Shown here one piece after another: positions 8,404 to 19,733 of a stretch of 64,000 bases of DNA. Numbering within the stretch: position 1 is the stretch's first letter; every line of letters begins with the position of its first letter. Below the pieces are notes generated by a model. The model ran no database searches. It saw only the letters and a program-made list of their open reading frames with translations, and was not told where the DNA came from. Origin of the DNA: RYN-230 sp963720645 (GTDB lineage: Bacteria; Actinomycetota; Actinomycetes; Streptosporangiales; Streptosporangiaceae); NCBI GenBank assembly GCA_963720645.1, contig CAVRFX010000012.1:92979-156978 (forward strand), in the 5' to 3' direction. Made by a program: the position numbers and the translations under genes.

Positions 8404-8553
8404 GGCCCGCATGTCAGCGGCCCGTATATCAGTGGCCCGGGTCCACGCCGGTCCGGTAACGTGACCGGCGACATGAGCATCTGACACCCCCACGCCCGCG
8501 ACCGAGGCTGAGCCCGGCGGGTCCGGCCGGAACCTTCTCGTCGGTGGTGTCGC
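8404..8553 (+). promoter_or_regulatory. Leader region of the ABC-F gene with phased repeats and a tiny upstream frame
   Basis: GGCCCG occurs three times at an exact 15-base spacing (8404, 8419, 8434), within two 15-bp direct repeats at 8411-8425 and 8426-8440 that match at 12 of 15 positions. A short open frame GTG..TGA at 8461-8484 (seven codons, ending MSI; a three-codon version starts at ATG 8473) lies 69 bases before the ABC-F start. Resistance ABC-F genes in Gram-positive bacteria are often controlled by ribosome stalling on such leaders. That mechanism is inference here. Confidence 0.35.
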
Positions 8554-10170
<1,617 letters not shown>

Positions 10171-10266
10171 TGGCCGCGCTGGACCGAGGCGGGATCGCGG
10201 CCAGGATGCCCGCCGCCTGCGGGATCAGCCTTAGTAATGGATACGTGGCCCGGCCACGGTGGAACG

Positions 10267-10305
10267 CCGGGGCGCCGCCGCCGGTGATCGGCGGAGGCGC
10301 CCCGG
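10267..10305. terminator. Bidirectional terminator between convergent genes
   Basis: 16-nt arms 10267-10282 and 10290-10305 pair at 15 of 16 positions around a 7-nt loop. It lies between the 3' end of the ABC-F gene (10170, plus) and the 3' end of the secreted protein gene (10313, minus), where a shared stop signal is expected. Confidence 0.7.
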
Positions 10306-10312
10306 GGATAGC

Positions 10313-10930
10313 TCAGAAGCGCAGCACCGTAGCTGCCGTGCCCAGCTTCAGTCCCGGGCTGAACAGCGAGGTGCCGAGCGCGGCGTCCAGCGCGCTCGCC
10401 GCGGTCTTGGTCAGGGACACGCCGATCCCGCTGGCCCGCACGGAGTGCTGGCCGGCCTTCAGGGTCGCGTGCGCGAGGCTGAGGTTGAACAGGGCCACGC
10501 GCTGCCCGGGGTTCCCGTTGACGATCCCGGTCAGGTTGCCGTGGGTCAGGCTGATCACGAAGTCGCTGACCCTGATCTTCTTGCCGGTGCTGAGGTCGAT
10601 GAACACGATCCCGCCGCTGTGCCGGATGGAACCGCCGAGCGGGCTCAGGCTCACCTTCCCGCCGGTGACGGGGAACGCGAACTTCACGCCCACCTGCCCG
10701 TGCCGGTACTTGACCACCTCACGTGCGGGCCGCGTGGCCACCGGCACGATCCCGTTCTTGAACAGGGCCACGGCGATGCCGCTGCCGGTGGTCACCGTGG
10801 TCGTCCCGCCCCTGAGATGGACCGGGGCGGCGTGGCCTGCCCCTGCTGACGCGGACGCGATGCCCGCCGCGGGGCCCAGGAGCAGGCCCGCGGACGCGGC
10901 TATCACCGCCAGACGCCGGAACACTCGCAT
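10313..10930 (-). CDS. Secreted HtaA-like domain protein
   Basis: A 205-residue secreted protein. The signal peptide is MRVFRRLAVIAASAGLLLGP then AAGIASASA, with a likely Ala-X-Ala cleavage near residue 29. The mature part is Gly/Thr/Val-rich beta sequence (TTTVTTGSGIAVALFKNGIV, FAFPVTGGKVSLSPLGGSIR, HSGGIVFIDLSTGKKIRVSD, LSLAHATLKAGQHSV). This resembles the repeat unit of HtaA-type cell-surface proteins of actinobacteria, some of which bind haem. No LPXTG motif or membrane anchor is seen. The ATG at 10930 has GGGAGA 5 bases upstream. It lies 142 bases downstream of the anti-sigma gene on the same strand, so it may share or be controlled by that sigma factor. Family call is moderate; haem binding is not shown. 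Confidence 0.7.
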   Translation of the reverse strand: MRVFRRLAVIAASAGLLLGPAAGIASASAGAGHAAPVHLRGGTTTVTTGSGIAVALFKNGIVPVATRPAREVVKYRHGQVGVKFAFPVTGGKVSLSPLGGSIRHSGGIVFIDLSTGKKIRVSDFVISLTHGNLTGIVNGNPGQRVALFNLSLAHATLKAGQHSVRASGIGVSLTKTAASALDAALGTSLFSPGLKLGTAATVLRF

Positions 10931-10946
10931 GGTGTCTCCCTTCCCG

Positions 10947-10968
10947 ACCGGGCCGTGGCTGGCCCGGT
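10947..10968 (-). promoter_or_regulatory. Hairpin in the leader of the secreted protein gene
   Basis: Perfect 8-bp arms ACCGGGCC/GGCCCGGT with a 6-nt loop, ending about 16 bases before the start codon on the minus strand. It could be the terminator of the upstream anti-sigma gene or a leader hairpin. Confidence 0.35.
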
Positions 10969-11072
10969 CATATCGGTTAGGGATACGGACGCGGGACCGG
11001 GCGCAGATGCAGCCGCGGCAGGATTTCGCGTCCGCACCCGCCTGGCCTGGCCCGGCTTGAGGGCCGGCGGGG

Positions 11073-11903
11073 CTAGGGCAATGAGCCGCGGACGACGCTG
11101 CTGCGCGAGTGCAGGGTGCTGCCGTTGAACGGCTGCAGCGAGACGTCGACCCGCGAGTAGGTGGCCAGATCCACACCTGGCGGCATCGTGAACCTGCCGG
11201 TGTGCCCTGGACCGAGATCACCCAGCGAGATCATGCTGACTCCGTCGCGGGCCAGCAGCCACACCTCGTAGAAACCCGGCTTGCGCGGTGCGCGGAGCGA
11301 CACCGTGAGCTGCTGCCCGTGCGGTCCCTCGGCCATGACCGCGGTCCCGCTCGCCGCCCGCCACTGGGGGAACTGGGGCAGCGGCCGGAGCGGAATGCTC
11401 GCCACCACGTGCGTGGCCGGGCCGGCCGTGAGCTGGCGGATGCCCAGCGCGCCTCCCGCGCCGATGATGAGGCCCGCGACCAGGGCGGCGACCGCACTGA
11501 CGAGCGGCCGGCGGCGCCACCACGGCGGACGGCCCGGCCGGCCCGCCGGGGCATCCCGGGCTGGTCCCGCACCGGGGGCGGGCGATCCGGTCCCGGCCGG
11601 CGCCGGGCCTGCCCCGGGAAGCACGCCGGCGTCCTGACCCGGACGGCTGGCCCTGCCGTGACCAGGGACCGGCACGGGATCGACACCGGCCTCGGCCGCC
11701 ACCCGCGCCCAGAGACCGGGCGGTGGCGCTTCCAGCGCGGCGATGTCCGGCCCGCTGCGCGCGGCGGTGACCACCTCGGCGAACTGCCGCACCCCGGCGC
11801 GGCAGTCCGGGCAGGTGGCCAGGTGCGCGCTGGCCTCCTCGCCTGCGTTCTCCCCCAGCGCCAGCAGCGCCAGGAGATCGGGGTCAATGTGAGCCACCGT
11901 CAC
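11073..11903 (-). CDS. Anti-sigma factor, RskA-like, zinc-finger type
   Basis: A 276-residue single-pass membrane protein. The cytoplasmic N-terminus has the HxxxCxxC zinc-binding motif of ZAS anti-sigma domains (HLATCPDC) preceded by helix DPDLLALLALGENAGEE. A long Pro/Gly/Ala-rich linker (about 85-130) follows, then one transmembrane helix (PLVSAVAALVAGLIIGAGGA). The extracytoplasmic RskA domain includes LTVSLRAPRKPGFYEVWLLA and GRFTMPPGVDLATYSRVDVS. Its start overlaps the end of the sigma gene by 20 bases, the normal coupling that keeps sigma and anti-sigma in balance. It should hold the ECF sigma factor inactive at the membrane and release it by proteolysis on a signal. Confidence 0.88.
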   Translation of the reverse strand: MTVAHIDPDLLALLALGENAGEEASAHLATCPDCRAGVRQFAEVVTAARSGPDIAALEAPPPGLWARVAAEAGVDPVPVPGHGRASRPGQDAGVLPGAGPAPAGTGSPAPGAGPARDAPAGRPGRPPWWRRRPLVSAVAALVAGLIIGAGGALGIRQLTAGPATHVVASIPLRPLPQFPQWRAASGTAVMAEGPHGQQLTVSLRAPRKPGFYEVWLLARDGVSMISLGDLGPGHTGRFTMPPGVDLATYSRVDVSLQPFNGSTLHSRSSVVRGSLP

Positions 11904-12450
11904 CCTCCAGCCTGGTCCGGAGCCGCTGAAGGCTGCGGCGGATGTGGCTCTTCACGGTCCCGAGCGGGAGCCGGAGGGCCCGGGCGATCTGCTCGTGAGT
12001 CAGATCGCTGTAGAAGGCGAGCATCATGATCCGGCGCTGCGGGTCTCCCAGGCGGACGATCTCGTCGGTGAGCACGATCCGGTCGATGATCTGATCGGGC
12101 AGGCCGGAACCGTCCGCCCCGCCCGGCCGCCCGGAAGCCACGCTAGCTCCTGCCGCGCGTACCCGGTTCGCGTCCCGCTCCCGCAGCCGCAGCGCGTCCA
12201 CCACCTTGTTGCGGGTGATGGCCATCAGCCAGGTGGACAGCCCGCCCCGGCCCGGGTCGAAGGAATCACGCCCGCGCCAGGCGGCCACGAAGACCTGCTG
12301 CGTCACATCCTCGGCGTCACCCGGCTGGCCGAGCGAGCGCAGCGCGACCGTGTACACCATCGGCGCGTAGCGCTGATACACCAGGGACAGGGCGTCGGCC
12401 CGGCCCTTCTGGAAGGCAGCGGCGATGTCGCCGTCCGCAGCGGTCCCCAC
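11884..12450 (-). CDS. ECF-family RNA polymerase sigma factor (SigK/RpoE-like)
   Basis: A 188-residue ECF sigma factor. Region 2 includes ALSLVYQRYAPMVYTVALRS, GDAEDVTQQVFVAAWRG (core-binding and -10 recognition) and GGLSTWLMAITRNKVVDALR. Region 4 includes RRIMMLAFYSDLTHEQIARA and LPLGTVKSHIRRSLQRLRTR (-35 recognition helix). A Gly/Ala-rich linker joins them. The start is GTG at 12450. The gene overlaps its anti-sigma gene by 20 bases. Such pairs usually control a small envelope-stress regulon including themselves, and the secreted protein downstream and the divergent lipoprotein gene are natural candidates. Confidence 0.9.
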   Translation of the reverse strand: MGTAADGDIAAAFQKGRADALSLVYQRYAPMVYTVALRSLGQPGDAEDVTQQVFVAAWRGRDSFDPGRGGLSTWLMAITRNKVVDALRLRERDANRVRAAGASVASGRPGGADGSGLPDQIIDRIVLTDEIVRLGDPQRRIMMLAFYSDLTHEQIARALRLPLGTVKSHIRRSLQRLRTRLEGDGGSH

Positions 12451-12618
12451 GGGGCCGACAGTAGCCCACGGCCCGCGGCGCGGCGAAAGCCAGGCGGCCC
12501 GGCCGGCAGGCGCGCGGCGGGCCCGGCCGGATGCTTAGCGGCCGATTCCTGGGTACTGCACGGGCGGACGCGCCGCGCCCGGCCCGCGCGCAGCGCAGGA
12601 AGGAACGGAGCCCTCCCC

Positions 12619-13698
12619 ATGATCCGCCCCCGCGCCCAGGTTCCCGGGAAGATCCCCGCCAGGACTCCCGCGGCGGCCATCACCCAGGCTGCCCTGAAGA
12701 CCGCGGCCGCCGCGGCGGCCGCGGTCGTCGCCCTGGCCGGCTGCAAGCCGCTGGCCACGGCCAGCGCGCCGGACCCGGGCGCGGCCGCGGCACCGGCGCA
12801 GTCCGGTCCCCTGTACACCGAGCCCGCCGCCGGGTTCTCCCCCGTTTATCACCTGATCAGGCACGCCCGGCACTACATCGACCTGACCATGTACGAGTTC
12901 TCCGACACCACGGCGGAGCACGACCTGGCCGCCGCGGCGCAGCGCGGGGTCACGGTGAAGGTCGTCCTGGATCAGCGCGAGAAGAGCCACAACTCGCCTG
13001 CCTACGATTACCTCAGATCGCACGGGGTGAAGGCCGTCTGGTCGTCACCGTCGTTCGAGTACACCCACCAGAAGACCCTCCTGGTGGACGGTTCCACCGC
13101 CGTCATCATGACCGCCAACCTGACCAGCGAGTACTACTCCGGCACCCGCGACTTCCTGGTCATGGACACCAAGCCGGCCGACATGGCCGCGATCGCGCGG
13201 GTGTTCAACGCGGACTTCGCGCACCGCCCCGTCCGTCCCGCCGACGGCCGCGACCTGGTCTGGTCGCCCGCCGGCTCCCAGGCGCAGATGCTGGCTCTCA
13301 TCAACGGCGCGAGAAAGAGCCTGCGCATCTACAGCGAGGAGATGGGCGACACGACGATTGAGGAAGCCCTCATCAGCGCTGCTCACCGCGGGGTCGACGT
13401 GCGGGTCTGCGGGGAGAACACGGGCGGTGAGTACGACGGTGACTTCTCCCGGCTGGCCCGGGCCGGGGTGCACATCAGCTACTACAGTTCTTCCCACGGC
13501 TTTTACATCCACGGGAAGGTGATCGAGGCTGACTACGGCACCAGCCGCGGCAGGGTGTTCATCGGGTCGGAGAACTTCTCCGCCGCGTCGCTCAACCGGA
13601 ACCGCGAACTCGGCCTGATCACCGGCAGCCAGCAGGTGATGTCCTCGATCGCCGCCACCTTCGCCGCCGATTACCGCCGCGGCAAGCACTGGCCCTGA
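12619..13698 (+). CDS. Phospholipase D-like lipoprotein
   Basis: A 359-residue exported protein with two HKD motifs of the phospholipase D superfamily. The first is H150 in HQKTLLVDG followed by MTANLTSEYY; the second is H298 in HGKVIEADYG followed by FIGSENFSAAS. Other conserved parts are IDLTMYEFSDTTAEHDL and ARKSLRIYSEEMGDTTIEEA. The N-terminus has a twin hydrophobic signal with a lipobox (ALAGC), so it is probably a lipoprotein facing outward. It starts at ATG 12619 with an AGGAAGGA-type ribosome site. Substrate may be phospholipid or nucleic acid (the length suits Nuc-like or cardiolipin-synthase-like enzymes). Divergent from the sigma/anti-sigma operon with a 168-base gap. Confidence 0.85.
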   Translation: MIRPRAQVPGKIPARTPAAAITQAALKTAAAAAAAVVALAGCKPLATASAPDPGAAAAPAQSGPLYTEPAAGFSPVYHLIRHARHYIDLTMYEFSDTTAEHDLAAAAQRGVTVKVVLDQREKSHNSPAYDYLRSHGVKAVWSSPSFEYTHQKTLLVDGSTAVIMTANLTSEYYSGTRDFLVMDTKPADMAAIARVFNADFAHRPVRPADGRDLVWSPAGSQAQMLALINGARKSLRIYSEEMGDTTIEEALISAAHRGVDVRVCGENTGGEYDGDFSRLARAGVHISYYSSSHGFYIHGKVIEADYGTSRGRVFIGSENFSAASLNRNRELGLITGSQQVMSSIAATFAADYRRGKHWP

Positions 13699-13853
13699 GC
13701 CGCGTCACCTGCGGCCCAGCCTGCGGCCGGGCCGGCCAGCGCCCGGACGGTGCGCAGGTCAGCCCGCGGCGGCCGGGTACGTTTGGTCGTTCCCCACAAC
13801 TGAAGGCGCCTGGCGTGCACCGAGTACGACCTTTTCCTACCCGCCGGTAGCGG

Positions 13854-13901
13854 GTTGTGTGTACGCCGGGGGGCGATGTCCCCCCTGAGCGCACCCACAA
13901 C
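13854..13901 (+). promoter_or_regulatory. Long leader hairpin abutting the ribosome site of the carboxylase gene
   Basis: Outer arms 13854-13866 and 13889-13901 pair at 11 of 13 positions. An inner stem of six G-C pairs (13868-13873 with 13880-13885) closes a 6-nt loop. The hairpin ends one base before AGGAGG at 13902-13907, which serves the GTG start at 13916. Placement suggests control of translation, or a terminator/antiterminator. Confidence 0.5.
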
Positions 13902-13915
13902 AGGAGGCTCACCCG

Positions 13916-16900
13916 GTGTTCAGTCGTGTCGCCATCGTCAACCGCGGAGAGGCCGCGATGCGGCTCATCCACGCCGTCCGGGACCTCTCCGCGGAGACCG
14001 GGACACGGATCGAGACCGTCGCCCTGCACACTGACGTCGACCGGACCGCCACCTTCGTCCGCGAGGCGGACATCGCCTATGACCTCGGCCCGGCGTCCGC
14101 CCGGCCCTACCTCGACCTCGGGGTGCTGGAACGTGCACTCACCGAGTCCGGCGCCGACGCGGCGTGGGTCGGCTGGGGCTTCGTCGCCGAGGACCCGGCG
14201 TTCGCCGAGCTGTGCCACCGGCTCGGCGTCACCTTCGTCGGCCCGGGCGCCGAGGCGATGCGCAAGCTCGGCGACAAGATCGGCGCCAAGCTGATCGCCG
14301 AGGAGGCTGGCGTCCCGGTAGCGCCGTGGAGCCGCGGCGCGGTGGCTGACCTGGGCGCCGCCGTCCGCGCGGCCGGCGAGATCGGCTATCCGCTGATGCT
14401 CAAGGCGACCGCCGGCGGCGGCGGCCGCGGTATCCGGGTGATCACCAGCGAGGCCGAGCTGGCCGCCGCCTACGAGCGCACCAGCCAGGAGGCCGAGCGG
14501 GCCTTCGGCAGCGGCGTGGTCTTCCTGGAGCGGCTGGTCACCGGGGCCCGGCACGTCGAGGTCCAGGTGATCGCCGACGGCCAGGGCACCGCGTGGGCGC
14601 TCGGCGTGCGCGACTGCTCGCTGCAGCGGCGGAACCAGAAGGTCCTCGAGGAATCCGCGTCACCGGTGCTGAGCCCCGGGCAGGTAGCCGAGCTCAAGGC
14701 GTCGGCCGAGCGGCTGGCGCTCGCGGTGGGCTACAGCGGCGCGGCTACCGTCGAGTTCCTCTACCACCCGGCGGACCGGATGTTCGCGTTCCTGGAGGTC
14801 AACACCCGCCTGCAGGTGGAGCACCCGATCACCGAGTCCACCACGGGCGTGGACCTGGTGAAGATGCAGCTGCACATCGCGTCCGGCGGCAAGCTGGACG
14901 GCGAGCCGCCGGCGGAGCGCGGGCACGCCGTCGAGGCGCGGCTCAACGCCGAGGATCCCGACCGCGACTTCGCCCCGTCCCCCGGCCGCATCGCCCGGCT
15001 GGACCTGCCTGCCGGGCCGGGCATCCGGGTCAACACCGGGGTCAGCGAGGGCGACACGATCCCCGCGGACTTCGACTCGATGATCGCCAAGATCATCGCC
15101 TGCGGGCGCGACCGCGACGAGGCGCTCGCCCGGCTGCGCCGGGCGATGGCGGAGACCACCGTGATCATCGAGGGCGGCGCCACGAACAAGAGCTTCGTGC
15201 TCGACCTGCTCGACCAGCCTGAGGTGATCGACGCCAGCGCGGACACGGGCTGGATCGACCGGGTCCGGGCCGACGGCAGGCTCGTCTCGCACCGGCACTC
15301 CGCGGTCGCGCTGGCGGCCGCCGGTATCGAGACGTACGACGAGGAGGAACGGGCCGAGCGGCAGCGGCTGCTGTCCACGGCGGCCGGCGGCCGGCCGCAG
15401 GTCCAGCACCACAGCGGCCGGCCGCTGGAACTCAAGCTGCGCGGCGCCGGCTACCGCGTCCGGGTCGCGCGCGTCGGCCCGCACCGCTTCCGGGTCGGCA
15501 TCGACACCGGCGCCGGCACCGGCGTGCGCACCGCGGACATCGACCTGGACCGGTTCGACCGGCACACCGGCCAGATCAGCGTCAACGGCAGGCGGTTTCG
15601 CCTGGTCACCGGCACGCACGGGCCGACACACCTGGTCGAGGTCGACGGTGTCGCGCACCGGGTGAGCCGCGACGAGGGCGGCGTGGTGCGCTCACTGGCG
15701 CCCGCGCTGGTGGTCGCGACGCCGCTCCAGGTCGGCTCCGAGGTGGACGCGGGCGCGCCGGTGCTGGTCCTGGAGAGCATGAAGATGGAGACGGTGCTGC
15801 GCGCGCCGTTCCGCGCCCGGCTCAAGGAATGCGCGGTCTCGGTAGGCAGCCAGGTGGAGACCGGCGCGCCGCTGCTGCGGCTGGAGCAGCTCGACGCCGG
15901 CGGCGGCGAGCCGGCCGGCGGGGAGGCCGCCGTGGTCGAGCTCGATCTGCCGCCCGCGCGGGTGGATGTCCCGGCCCGCGAGCGGGCGGCCCGCGGGCAG
16001 CAGGATCTGCGCAGCCTGCTGCTCGGCTTCGACGTGGACCCCTACGACGAGGACCGGGTGCTCACCGGCTACCTCGCCGCGCGCGCGGAGCTGGCCGACG
16101 CCGGGCACCGCGTGCTGGCTGAGGAGATCGAGCTGCTGACCGTGTTCGCCGACCTGTCCGAGCTGAGCCGCAACCGCCCGGCGGGCGAGGAGTCGTCCGC
16201 GGGCAGCCGGGTGCACAGTGCCCGCGAGTACTTCCACACCTACCTGCAGAGCCTCGACGCCGAGCGCGCCGGGCTGTCGGAGACGTTCCGGAAACGGCTG
16301 GCCCGGGCGCTCGGCCACTACGGCGTGCCGGATGGCACCCTGGAGCGCACGCCCGAGCTCGAAGAGGCGGTGTTCCGGATCTTCCTCGCGCAGCAGCGCG
16401 GCGCCGCGGACGCCGCGGTGGTCGCCGCGCTGCTGCGGGAGTGGCTCCGGGAGGGGCCGCCGGCCGAGTCGCTGCGCGAGCGGCCGGCCTGGCGCTGGAG
16501 CAGCTCGTGGCGGCCACGCAGGTCCGCTTCCCCGCGGTATCCGACCTCGCGCGCGGGGTGGTGTTCGCCTGGTTCGGCCAGCCGCTGCTGCGCCGCAGCC
16601 GCGCGGAGGTCTACGCGGGGGTGCGCAAGCACCTGCGCTACCTGGACCGGCATCCGGGCGCCCCGGACCGCGGCGAGCGGATCGCCGCGATGGTCGCCAG
16701 CTCGCAGCCGCTGGTCCGGCTCCTCGCCCTGCGGCTCGGCCGTGACGACGTGGACCACGCGCCGCTGCTCGAGGTGCTGACCCGCCGGTATTACGGCAAC
16801 AAGGCACTGGCCGACGTGCGCACCCGCCAGGTGGCCGGCTGCCCGTTCGTCGTCGCCGAGCATCCCCAGGCGGACGTGCGGGTGGTCACCACCGCGGTGG

Positions 16901-19391
16901 CCTTCACGGAGCTGCCCGCCGCGCTGCGCGGCGCCGGCGAGCTCGCCGCGGACCGTGACGTCGCCGCCGACATCTACCTTGCCTGGGACAACCAGCCCGA
17001 GGACCCCGACGCCATGGCCGCCGAGCTGGGCGGGATCCTGGCCACGGCGGACCTGCCCGGCCACGTCCGCCGGGTGACCACCACGGTCGCCGGCCGCAGT
17101 GGCGCGGCGATGCACCACCACTTCACGTTCCGGCCATCGCCGGCCGGGTTCACCGAGGAGCGGCTGATCCGCGGCCTGCATCCGCTGATCGCGCAGCGGA
17201 TGCAGCTGGAGCGGCTGCGCAACTTCGACCTCACCCGGCTGCCGTCCTCGGACGAGGAGGTCTACCTCTTCCGCTGCGTCGCACCGGAGAACCCGGCCGA
17301 CGAGCGGCTCGTCGCGCTGGCCCAGCTCCGCGACCTCACGCCGCTGCGCGAGCACGACGGGCGGCTCGTCGCGCTGCCCGCCGCCGAGGACATCCTGGCC
17401 ACCTGCCTGGACTCGATCCGCCGGGCCCAGGCCCGGCGGCCCGCGACGAAACGGTTCAACACCAACCGGATCCTCATCTACGTGTGGCCGCCGAGCGACC
17501 TTACCGACGAGGAAGTCAACATGATCGCGCAGCGGGTGCTGCCGACCACCGCCGGCGCCGGCCTGGAGGAGGTCCTCTTCCTGGCGAAACAGCGCAGCCG
17601 CCGGACCGGCGAGCTGACCGACGTCGCCGTGCGCATCACCTACGACGTGACGCCGGCATGCGGCTGTCGGTCGGCGAACCGTCGACCGAGGCGATCCAGC
17701 CGCTCGACGACTACCGGCAGAAGGTGCTGCGCGCGGCCCTGCGCAACACCGTCTACCCGTATGAGCTGACCGCCCTGCTCGGCACGTTCACCGAGCACGA
17801 CCTCGACCCGGCCGGCACGCTGGTGCCGGTGGACCGGCCCCGCGGGCAGAACACGGCCGCGATCGTCGCCGGCGTCGTGTCCACGCCGACCGAGCGGCAC
17901 CCCGAGGGCGTGACCAGGGTGGTCCTGCTCGGCGACCCGACCAAGTCGCTCGGCGCGCTGTCCGAACCCGAGTGCCGCCGCGTGATGGCCGCGCTGGGCC
18001 TGGCCGAGCGGATGCGCGTGCCGCTGGAGTGGTTCGCCTTGTCGGCCGGGGCCCGGATCTCGATGCAGTCGGGTACCGAGAACATGGACTGGGTGGCTGC
18101 GGCGCTCAAGCGGATCGTCGAGTTCACCCAGGCCGGCGGCGAGATCAATATCGTGATCGCCGGGATCACGGTCGGCGCGCAGCCCTACTGGAACGCCGAG
18201 GCCACGATGCTCATGCACACCCGGGGGATCCTGGTGATGACCCCGGAGTCGGCGATGGTGCTGACCGGCAAGCAGTCGCTCGACTTCTCCGGCGGCGTGT
18301 CGGCGGAGGACAACTTCGGCATCGGCGGCTACGACCGGGTGATGGGCCCGAACGGCCAGGCCCAGTACTGGGCGCCGAACCTGACCGCCGCCCGCGACGT
18401 GCTGATGGCGCACTATGACCACACCTACGTCGCGCCGGGTGAGGTGCGGCCACGCCGGGCGGTGACCACCGACCCGTTCGACCGGGACATCTCGGGCTTC
18501 CCGCACACGCTGGCGGGCAGCGACTTCAGCACCGTCGGCGAGATCTTCTCCGCCGCGGCCAACCCGGACCGCAAAAAGCCCTTCGACATCCGCACGGTGA
18601 TGCGCGCGGTCGCCGACCAGGACCACCTGGTGCTGGAACGCTGGGCCGGGATGGCCGCCGCGCACACCGCCGTGGTGCAGGACGCGCACCTGGGCGGGCT
18701 GCCGGTGTGCCTGCTCGGCATCGAGTCGCGCGCGGTGCCCAGGCGCGGTTTCCCGCCGACCGACGGCCCCGACACCTACACCGCCGGCACGCTGTTCCCG
18801 CGCTCGTCGAAGAAGGCCGCGCGGGCGATCAACGCGGCCAGCGGCAACCGGCCGCTGGTGGTGCTGGCCAACCTGTCGGGCTTCGACGGCTCGCCGGAGT
18901 CGATGCGGAACCTGCAGCTGGAGTACGGCGCGGAGATCGGCCGGGCCATCGTGAACTTCCGCGGCCCCATCGTGTTCTGCGTGATCTCGCGCTACCACGG
19001 CGGCGCGTTCGTGGTCTTCTCGAAGACCCTCAACCCGGACATGACCGTGCTGGCGCTGGAGGGCTCGTTCGCGTCGGTCCTCGGCGGCGCGCCCGCCGCC
19101 GCGGTGGTGTTCTCCGCCGACGTCAACGCCCGCACCGCCAACGACCCGAGGGTGCGGGAACTCGAAGCCCGCGTCTCCGGCACGCACGGCGCGGAGCGGG
19201 CGGCGCTGGCCGCGGAGCTGGACGAGGTCCGGTCATCGGTGCGGGCGGAGAAGCTCGGCGAGGTGGCCACCGAGTTCGACCGGGTGCACGACATCCAGCG
19301 TGCGGTCGAGGTTGGCTCGGTCAACGCGGTCATCCGCGCCGCTGAGCTCCGCCCGCGCATCATCGAGGCCATCGAGGCCCGGCTCCGCTAG
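13916..19391 (+). pseudogene. Single-chain (BC-BCCP-CT) acyl-CoA carboxylase, two frameshifts
   Basis: A gene for one polypeptide of about 1,825 residues that would carboxylate acetyl- or propionyl-CoA using biotin. Order: biotin carboxylase (about 1-450; ATP-grasp KATAGGGGRGIRV, VEVQVIADGQG, FLEVNTRLQVEHPITE); a linker domain; biotin carrier with K623 in VLVLESMKMETVL; a large central region; and carboxyltransferase from about codon 1,250 (GMAAAHTAVVQDAHLGGLP, RPLVVLANLSGFDGSPESM, GAFVVFSKTLNP). This is the layout of eukaryotic acetyl-CoA carboxylase, known in actinobacteria as fused carboxylase proteins. It starts at GTG 13916 after AGGAGG. Two single-base losses, near 16480 and 17655, break the frame, yet conservation continues smoothly across both. 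Sequencing indels are therefore likely; if real, the gene is dead. Confidence 0.85.
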
Positions 19392-19416
19392 CGGCCAGCA
19401 GGCCCGGGCGCCGGCG

Positions 19417-19725
19417 TTACCGGATCGGGCTGCCCGGCACCGGGGTCAGCGGCGCCCCGGTGACCGGCCAGCCGTCCGGGGTCCAGACCAGCGGGCGGAC
19501 CTGCACCCACGGGTCGCCGTGATCGAACGCGTCGTAGTAGTGGTAGCCCGCACAGCACGCGTCGAACGACACGAACAGGTAGTAGTAGCCGCCGTGGTAG
19601 GTGATGCCCGCGCCTTCCAGCGCGTCCGGGGCGGGCCGCTGGGCCAGCGGGTACAGGGCGGGCGAGGCGGTGGCTGGTTTCCCGGTGGAGGGGTCGAGCT
19701 GGAACAGCTTGATCCCGCTCAGGCG
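19417..19725 (-). pseudogene. Remnant of a GH43-type arabinanase with internal deletion
   Basis: The fragment ends at TAA 19417-19419. It reads LSGIKLFQLDPSTGKPATAS, then DALEGAGITYHGGYYYLFVS and FDACCAG. It then passes directly in frame to YHYYDAFDHGDPWVQVRPLV and WTPDGWPVTGAPL. In family GH43 endo-arabinanases the FDxCC segment and the YHYYDA...RPLxWxxDGWP segment are separated by roughly 60-80 residues that carry the metal and substrate-binding loop. These are missing here, and so is the whole N-terminal half of the propeller. Both edges suggest deletions; the 5' side meets the 3' end of the amylase gene on the same strand. Confidence 0.65.
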
Positions 19726-19733
19726 CGCAGCGG

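Noticed and set aside
11944..12618. N-terminal extension of the phospholipase D-like gene by 225 codons
   Set aside because: The extension overlaps the sigma factor gene antisense. A ribosome site and signal peptide fix the start at 12619.
13916..19391. Programmed ribosomal frameshifting in the carboxylase gene
   Set aside because: Neither break shows a slippery heptamer with a downstream pseudoknot, and the same kind of one-base break occurs in many unrelated genes in the window.
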